The translations under genes were made by a program, and so were the position numbers. The notes under the pieces were generated by a model that saw nothing but the letters and a program-made list of their open reading frames with translations, did no database searches and was not told the DNA's origin. A DNA stretch of 58,792 nt from Perkinsus marinus ATCC 50983 (Eukaryota; Perkinsozoa; Perkinsida; Perkinsidae): assembly GCF_000006405.1 (NCBI RefSeq), contig NW_003212281.1, forward strand, positions 31,393 through 90,184, given 5' to 3'. Below, in pieces: positions 54,301-58,792 of this stretch. Every line of letters begins with the position of its first letter. Within the stretch, counting starts at the first letter, position 1.

Positions 54301-54816
54301 TGCTACCAGGGCTGTAGTGACATTTCCTACAGCCGAATAGTGGATATTTAATGAGTATCCCGGAAAGGACGACCAGAAGTCAGCGCCAACCAAGAGCGGT
54401 AAGTTTCCGGGTAAATAAGGAACCACTAAGGCGCATACCGAAGAAGTCATATCATCAAGAGTAATGGTAACATTGCTACTGCCTATGCTGTTGAGGACTT
54501 GTCCATTCAGTGTGATCAAGGCTGAAAGGGTGTCCTCAGAAGCAGTCAAATGCAGTAGCTGCAATGTGTCAGCAGTTATCAAAGTACGAGAGCAGCAGGG
54601 ATCGCATAAGGCTGTCAGAGAGATGGTCTCGTCATTCGCCATAGCAATCAGAAATTCACGACTTGGCAGGAGTGAACAATCAAGACTTGGATGTATAGAA
54701 CCAGCCGCTGCAAGGAGTTTATACGGGGGACTTTCCACGTCAGCTACTGCTGGCTGTGGCCCCCTGTCGGGTTTAAAGTGCCAGCAAGTGTCATAGATTT
54801 GACGAGTTGTGGACAT
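51325..54816 (-). CDS. pol: Retrotransposon Pol polyprotein (protease, RT, RNase H, integrase)
   Basis: 1163 codons open. In order: an aspartic-protease-like motif near residue 72 (LCDPCCSRTLI); reverse transcriptase at about 250-430 with the catalytic YFDDIIV near 402 and LGFGASSAPRML before it; RNase H at about 590-720 (LWFDASMLAIGVAL, LITDSKAVYSW, HWVRSESNIADSLTR); integrase with an N-terminal His/Cys finger (ATVHGG, then QCPNETC) and a D-D-E core (SDVTHID, RADRG, NGVCERFH). The overlap with gag in another frame is as expected where such families use frameshifting to make Gag-Pol. The RNase H text leans towards BEL/Pao, while the finger and core also fit Ty3/gypsy. Confidence 0.9.
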   Translation of the reverse strand: MSTTRQIYDTCWHFKPDRGPQPAVADVESPPYKLLAAAGSIHPSLDCSLLPSREFLIAMANDETISLTALCDPCCSRTLITADTLQLLHLTASEDTLSALITLNGQVLNSIGSSNVTITLDDMTSSVCALVVPYLPGNLPLLVGADFWSSFPGYSLNIHYSAVGNVTTALVAGAAVPDTSQATVYDLESCTVHEYPDGTILLDAPDCTCKRLQQADGTFRWQVGWKWLNDKPPDYICCPEQYSIKHLLEDQQQALFAELDSWIEQGWLVRVGEDELHKIRCVLPIVPVVQGHKTTAVRPAIDYTYINRYCIMASDPFAGNCQKEIRKWRRISEGDVLDISRAYPSLFMDPDQSWYQIIRLDHRVDGCYYRLCRLGFGASSAPRMLKSILDFSLKDEPTRNLRYFDDIIVPKVCRSSMIEPSADNNNTQEDGVDRVRAALLRNSLTTKDPCPIEGSRLLGLVVYRADDGALRWRRRLTVDELLCIESQLRNSEYVSCKSFSSWLGTLCSHVPVCGWLRIAAAIGRRLLGRICDTTKSSWLKNIPIGIRKYGLHLCALLRERGDPASGLWLLPEAHFGKEVSAYQCIKLWFDASMLAIGVALTDEHDNVLYDHCSLTQPSSVDPDTRPTAHANIRELDALLKALDVAIDYDYKKLELITDSKAVYSWVDRLISHKKITVHGMYKPLVVRRLDLIRTLMVEFNLQLTIHWVRSESNIADSLTRLPKGLPDCYSVDGTFALAGIRNLSTSAPNDMWWPTVPQILQAYEQGLPDDDLQSLVCDATSGLYWYRNKVYLPPSLRGRVITSVHEATVHGGILPVVEIVGRYYCWPSLRADVETVLRQCPNETCEKNKAKLFPLVTGDPRRLASGPWVICASDVTHIDSRPLLSLICEHTRYALVAMLLNEQAVSIWAAFTAICKHSLLGYPVFLRADRGVWSALRDKLKAVGVTLILTSGYRPTSNGVCERFHASLKTKCSILADLPIATRVQRACDSYNLSPHSSLGGVCPAEALTGREIRRGLETPSSVPPASQVIGNASYTVGDQVWLAKPKEIRHAGQRFFDTRYIVEEVSPFACQVRPIDDNGLPVGRMVTATIDRLIPCRNQLEFTESLIASPIPIDIPSSDIDEDSDMLIVSPDDQIIVDDSVADRVKLHPRTHRAPDRYDPLR

Positions 54817-55604
54817 TGAGCTTTTAAATGTCCAGATTCATGGCAGTTCCAGCAGACTCTAGGTGGGAAGGACTGTGACGAATCTTTATGAAGGCCACGA
54901 CCTTTACCTTTACCACCACGTCCAGCACCTTTGCGGCCCTTCCCAAGTCTACTGGGTTGCCACGGCAACCCGGCTGCACCTAGGGTCTCGGGGGGTACAT
55001 CGTCAAACTTCGACGCTCTAAGGTGATCTTTGACCAAACCAAGAAGGCTTAGAAGAGAGACCTGAAGATCCTCGGACTTAGCAATGGCTAGGGTACGGGC
55101 AGCTGTATTAGCCGGTAGGCCAGCTATGAACTGTGATCTCAGCAGCGCTTCCTTAGCAGCAGTTTGCATAGTGGGATGACTTATATCAAGTAATGCCCTT
55201 AGATCTGCTAGGAAGGAATCAGGGAGTTCGCTGGTCTTCATTTGACGCCGGCAGAAAGCTTTCCAGGCTCCAAGGCGCCCTAGCCCAAAGGCAGATCGTA
55301 GAGCAGTAGCCAATCCATCATAGTCATCCTGAAGGGCTTCGGGTAGGGAGTACACTAGCTGGGCCGCTCGCCCTTCAAGTGCTATTTTCAAAATGCCAGC
55401 CGCCTTCATGCTATACTGATGCTGTGTAGCTTCATCGGCATCAGGAGCAGGTTTACGGAGGCCTCTCACCTGCAGATAGGTGGATAACTTCTTCAAGAAG
55501 AGCTCGATACTTTTCGCCGGTTCATCAGCTGATATACCTTCACCACTGAACCGCGGACATGCAGGCAACGACGCTTTAGCATCATGATCAAGTACAGCCG
55601 CCAT
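54744..55604 (-). CDS. gag: Retrotransposon Gag with CCHC zinc knuckle
   Basis: 286 residues from the ATG at 55604 (MAAVLDHDAKASLPACPRFS). The helical capsid-like region contains ELFLKKLSTYLQVRGLRKP and AFCRRQMKTSELPDSFLADL. A basic Gly/Lys/Arg patch (GKGRKGAGRGGKGKGRG) is followed by one zinc knuckle, CWNCHESGHLKAQC, spacing CX2CX4HX4C, near residue 255. This is the RNA-binding end usual for Gag. Overlaps the pol frame at its 3' end. Confidence 0.9.
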   Translation of the reverse strand: MAAVLDHDAKASLPACPRFSGEGISADEPAKSIELFLKKLSTYLQVRGLRKPAPDADEATQHQYSMKAAGILKIALEGRAAQLVYSLPEALQDDYDGLATALRSAFGLGRLGAWKAFCRRQMKTSELPDSFLADLRALLDISHPTMQTAAKEALLRSQFIAGLPANTAARTLAIAKSEDLQVSLLSLLGLVKDHLRASKFDDVPPETLGAAGLPWQPSRLGKGRKGAGRGGKGKGRGLHKDSSQSFPPRVCWNCHESGHLKAQCPQLVKSMTLAGTLNPTGGHSQQ

Positions 55605-55632
55605 ATTCAGTTTCTCGGTTCCAGTACCAGGA

Positions 55633-55813
55633 TGTCGTGAACAAGCAGGTAGGCTTCAGTACTGTGCAACACAACAGCACAGAACAAGTCGAAGGCCATT
55701 CTGTCCACACGTACACCGTGTGCAATAGCTATGCGAAATAGATCAACTTGGCGAACGACTACTGATGCTTTCAGTGAGAGCACTCACAACGGGAGCAGCA
55801 CGAATCTACAACA
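55633..55813 (-). repeat. 5' LTR, 181 bp
   Basis: Identical to 51073-51253; the gag start lies 28 bp inside. Confidence 0.95.
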
Positions 55814-55904
55814 CAGTAGGAACCTCAAACCGTCGGAAGCCTATTGATTGGGTTCCTCGGGCTTTTGGGACCACCGAATTTAACGGACCGCTCTAGACCC
55901 TAGA

Positions 55905-55998
55905 GCTTGGAGGCATACACGGGCTCGCAATGCGGTACAGAGACAGCTGCCCTGCCCCGTTGGAGGCATACACGGACTCGCAATGCTGTACAGAGACA
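55905..55998. repeat. Leftover minisatellite units beyond the LTR element
   Basis: Two diverged units (TTGGAGGCATACACGGGCTC and TTGGAGGCATACACGGACTC) of the same family as the 50.1-50.95 kb array, on the far side of the LTR element. Confidence 0.75.
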
Positions 55999-57048
55999 AA
56001 CCCAGTCTTGAAAGTTACATTAACATACCCGGACTATAAGCTGCAGGTGATGGACTACAAATGCTTACGAATCACCAGTCTCAACCACGGGCAGATCAAA
56101 CATGGTAGCGTCCTCATTCCCCACAATTTTTCCCCTCACACACGAATCGTCTGTGAGGTCGTCGACGAGTCATCTGAGACGATGTCTCATGTACCATAGC
56201 ATTATCTTGCTCTTCGGATGAACCAGAACTTATCTTTACTTTCATCCTGCTGAGCGATGCTCGGAATAGGTTGAGTCCGGAATAGCATGATGCTATTCCG
56301 GATTCGATATATTCCGCTTGTGCTTCCCGAGATTGTTTGGCTCCTGTCTGCTGCGTCGCTTCTCGGCATTTTGTTGTCATCTTGTGGGTCACCGCCTCGC
56401 CAGTCACCTTCCTTCACGTTATCCGGCAGGTGTGAGCCATCAGCCTAAGTCTGTGACCTATACAATCAACGATCCTATTTTTTCATAGTGACTCGCAGTT
56501 TGCTGCACTGCCCACGCTCGTGTGGCCGAATTGGTCAAATCATCACAACTGTGAGCATTATTATGATCATCATCATAATATGATGCCATAATGCTCATGA
56601 ACCCGAATTACATAGTGCCATTATGCAGGTTATCTCCAGGTTTCGTCGATAATCGACATTAGGTGAATCATATATCATACATCTGTGGTTCTTATATTGT
56701 AGTGCTATCAAAGGGGTCTCTTGCAGTTTCTATTCCATGAAAAGCGAGCGACATCACACGCCAACACGTTGCTAATATTGAACTCTCCCTCGTCGTTGTC
56801 GGGATCAAACCGTTTCAGACTGAACTGATTACCATTGAGGTCTACAGGAAAGACAAACTTATGAAGTTGAGTGAGGAAAGACTTTGGTATCGAATCTATC
56901 AGGAATCGAGGCTAAGATGGACAAAATAGAGACGGCCCGAATAGTGTTGAGTGCCTAAGTTGACTCCCAACTAAAGCTTGTCCAAGGCCCATAAAAGCCT
57001 TTTTATATGCGTGCTGCACGCAGCGTGCAACTGTGTAAGGGCATAGAT
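55999..57048. other. Unassigned stretch
   Basis: Overlapping minor frames only. A palindromic stretch at 56551-56592 (TATTATGATCATCATCATAA, with ATAATGCTCAT mirrored around it) is the only structure noted. Confidence 0.35.
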
Positions 57049-57546
57049 AATGGCTAGAGGGCACAAATAACTTCAAGAGTGCAAGGATAACCATTCTCAG
57101 TTACTTACACTAAAGAGATGAATGGTAATGCTAAAATCACAATGGTGCACACAGAGTGACCAGCTACAAAGACATAATGCTCAACTACTGCTTGATTACA
57201 GCATATAACAAGAGTTGGGCCATCGGCCCTGGGTCAAGAATACCGCTCACGAGTGATCACCCATGATTCTGTGTTGATCAATTGTGGAAATAGCAATAAT
57301 GGCTAGAGGGCACAAATAACTTCAAGAGTGCAAGGATCACGATTCTCAGTTACTTACACTAAAGAGATGAATGGTAATGCTAAAGTCACAATGGTGCACA
57401 CAGAGTGACTCAGCTACAGAGACATAATGCTCAAGTACTGCCTGATTACAGCATATAACAAGAGTAGGACCACCGGCCCTGGGTCAAGAATACCGATCAC
57501 GAGTGATCATCCATGATTGTGTGTTGATCAATTGTGGAACGAGCAA
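57049..57546. repeat. 249-bp tandem pair
   Basis: TGGCTAGAGGGCACAAATAA starts at 57051 and again at 57300. The two units match over their length with scattered changes. A short piece (GTGCAAGGATAAC, ATTCTCAGTT) recurs at 11759-11780. Confidence 0.9.
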
Positions 57547-57607
57547 TACTTCCCTTGGGACCCGCTATCTAGACAAAACCCTCCTTCAGGACAGTCCTGG
57601 GGAGACA

Positions 57608-58223
57608 TCACTCGTAGGCCACATCGGAGCGAACTGATTCTACCTTATCATTGCTGCATCCGATACTGCATTTTCCGATAGGCTGGCATTGTGCCCATCC
57701 AGTAGGAGGCTTCGGACAGTTGCCGCTTTCCCAACAATCGTCACCACAGACCGCTGCATAGATCACTTTAGTGTTCTGAAAGAGATAAGATAGATTGAGA
57801 GTTTGTACAGCAATGCGACGGATATCTGAGTGAGAGGGGTCGTTGAAGATTACATGGTAGTAGATTAGGCAGGTAGTGTAGCAATAACAACCAGACACAA
57901 CCCCAGAATTAATGATGCATTTACCTATGGGCTTCTCATAGTTCGCACCCTCTGAAATGGACACAACAATTGATGATCGATTCCATGCTTCGAGCTGTGA
58001 CCGAGTCCATATGACTGACCTGAAGTTAAGCTGACATCGTCATTGTTATCCGCTGTCACAAATGGTCCAAGGACTTCGGTTCTGAAAGGAGTCATATTAT
58101 CAAACAATGTAAGTCATACTCCCTCCTCTGAAGAGGCTCCTGACGGACCCACCTCCCGACCATGAAATCAGCCCAGGCCATGTTGAGACAGACCAACAGC
58201 GGGATGTTCACGAGGTTGTGCAT
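57608..58223 (-). CDS. Secreted cysteine-rich protein, multi-exon, unknown function
   Basis: A first exon starting at 58223 has a signal-peptide-like N terminus (MHNLVNIPLLVCLNMAWADF). A middle exon near 58028-58092 (TEVLGPFVTADNNDDVSLTS) lies between TTTCAG and GTCAGT. The last exon, from about 57960 to a TAA/TGA end at 57608, reads EGANYEKPIGKCIINSG and ends KVESVRSDVAYE. It carries clustered cysteines (GCYCYTTC, CGDDCWESGNCPKP, CQPIGKCSIGC), suggesting a disulfide-rich extracellular domain. A 68-nt intron at 57961-58027 fits. The exact join of the first two exons was not settled. No family recognised. Confidence 0.5.
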
Positions 58224-58792
58224 TGGTGGGCAAGATGTGTAGGCAAGTCGTTGCTGTGCGTCGCAGAACAAGACGGTCATAGATGAAGGCTCTGGCACAC
58301 GTGAGGCTCACGCACCTGCGCAATGCGAGGGTCCACGAACTATTCCTGGTCCGATTGTTTGAATCCAATAATTTTTTTGCTCCATGAATTATACCCGAAC
58401 AGGGTTGAACCTTGCTCGAACTTCGCAGATTTCATGAAATGTTGCTGCTGCAATTTCGAGGCTGAAACTTGACTGAAATTAGAAATTTCGTGAAATTCTG
58501 AATTTTTGGAAAGGATCCGCCTAATCCCGTTTCCACCATCGAAAGTTTCTGTACGAAACGTCGTTCACTCTACTGAGCTATTCGATTCATCAATAGAGAT
58601 CCCCTTCTGTTAACATGCTCTAGAATACTGCTACACAGCATTAGATCATCGAAAAATTTCTACTTGAGCCTTGTACATTGATACTATCCGATTGTGCGCT
58701 GAGTGCGCGCTCTATTACCTAGTTGATTTCTGCGCAGAACGTTCTTGTTGTGCCAGTTGCCAGTGCCAGTAGCCATTGTGAGACATTGTTTC
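58224..58792. other. Unassigned right end
   Basis: No supportable gene. A/T-rich words such as GAAATTTCGTGAAATTC (58480-58500) resemble those in introns elsewhere in the window, so this may be intronic or promoter sequence of a gene beyond the edge. Confidence 0.3.

Larger units (their letters stand above)
51073..55813 (-). mobile_element. LTR retrotransposon, apparently whole, minus strand
   Basis: 4741 bp, bounded by two LTRs of 181 bp that are identical by eye. Each begins TGTTGTAG and ends CACGACA in element sense, with a CAGT duplication at 51069-51072 and 55814-55817. Order: 5' LTR, a TGG-containing presumed primer site just inside, gag, pol overlapping gag by 73 bp, a purine tract AGGGGGGCAGGA directly before the 3' LTR. 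Protease, reverse transcriptase, RNase H and integrase follow in the order of Ty3/gypsy and BEL/Pao; the subfamily is unresolved. Identical LTRs imply a recent insertion. It looks whole. Confidence 0.9.

Overview
This is intron-rich, repeat-rich eukaryotic nuclear DNA. It has GT-AG introns of 45-55 nt, a calcium-dependent protein kinase (CDPK) type gene, a Vti1-like SNARE, small secreted-protein paralogs of a style I associate with Perkinsus, LTR retroelements, and many MITE-like and tRNA-like repeats. A perkinsid or other alveolate protist is the best guess. That is inference: no rRNA or organellar marker is present.

Layout. 0-12.3 kb: a gag-like reading frame runs off the left edge, followed by two diverged copies of a locus encoding a small secreted protein (2.4 and 9.6 kb). 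Between them is a plus-strand multi-exon gene of unknown function (4.2-6.05 kb); part of it is repeated at 11.0 kb. 12.9-18.1 kb: minus-strand exons of one or more unknown genes. 18.5-25.3 kb: a minus-strand gene readable through about 23 exons as BTB/POZ domain, low-complexity linker, kinase domain and EF-hands. Its introns hold eight copies of one MITE family. Its shortest introns fall into a few recurring sequence classes, which looks like introner-type intron gain. 26.0-26.8 kb: a compact Vti1-like SNARE and the membrane-tail exon of an upstream gene.

27.7-44.0 kb: a mosaic head-to-tail array of about 1.03-1.06 kb modules (R1 x7, R2 x6, R3 x1). They are joined at a common ACC boundary and interrupted by a 1591-bp element with a 9-bp target duplication. 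An inverted partial copy of that element abuts a 100-N assembly gap at 42001-42100. 44.0-46.1 kb: short-palindrome-rich DNA. 46.1-48.0 kb: fossil retroelement pol pieces with a 121-bp direct repeat and a strong hairpin. 50.1-50.95 kb: a 54-bp minisatellite with 270-bp higher-order periodicity. 51.07-55.81 kb: a young-looking LTR retrotransposon on the minus strand with identical 181-bp LTRs. 55.8-58.8 kb: leftover minisatellite units, a 249-bp tandem pair and a secreted cysteine-rich protein gene.

The host genes are unrelated to one another (signalling kinase, membrane trafficking, secreted proteins) and form no evident pathway. The unifying theme is how repeats build the introns and the intergenic space. 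All exon models come from reading frames and splice consensus by eye.
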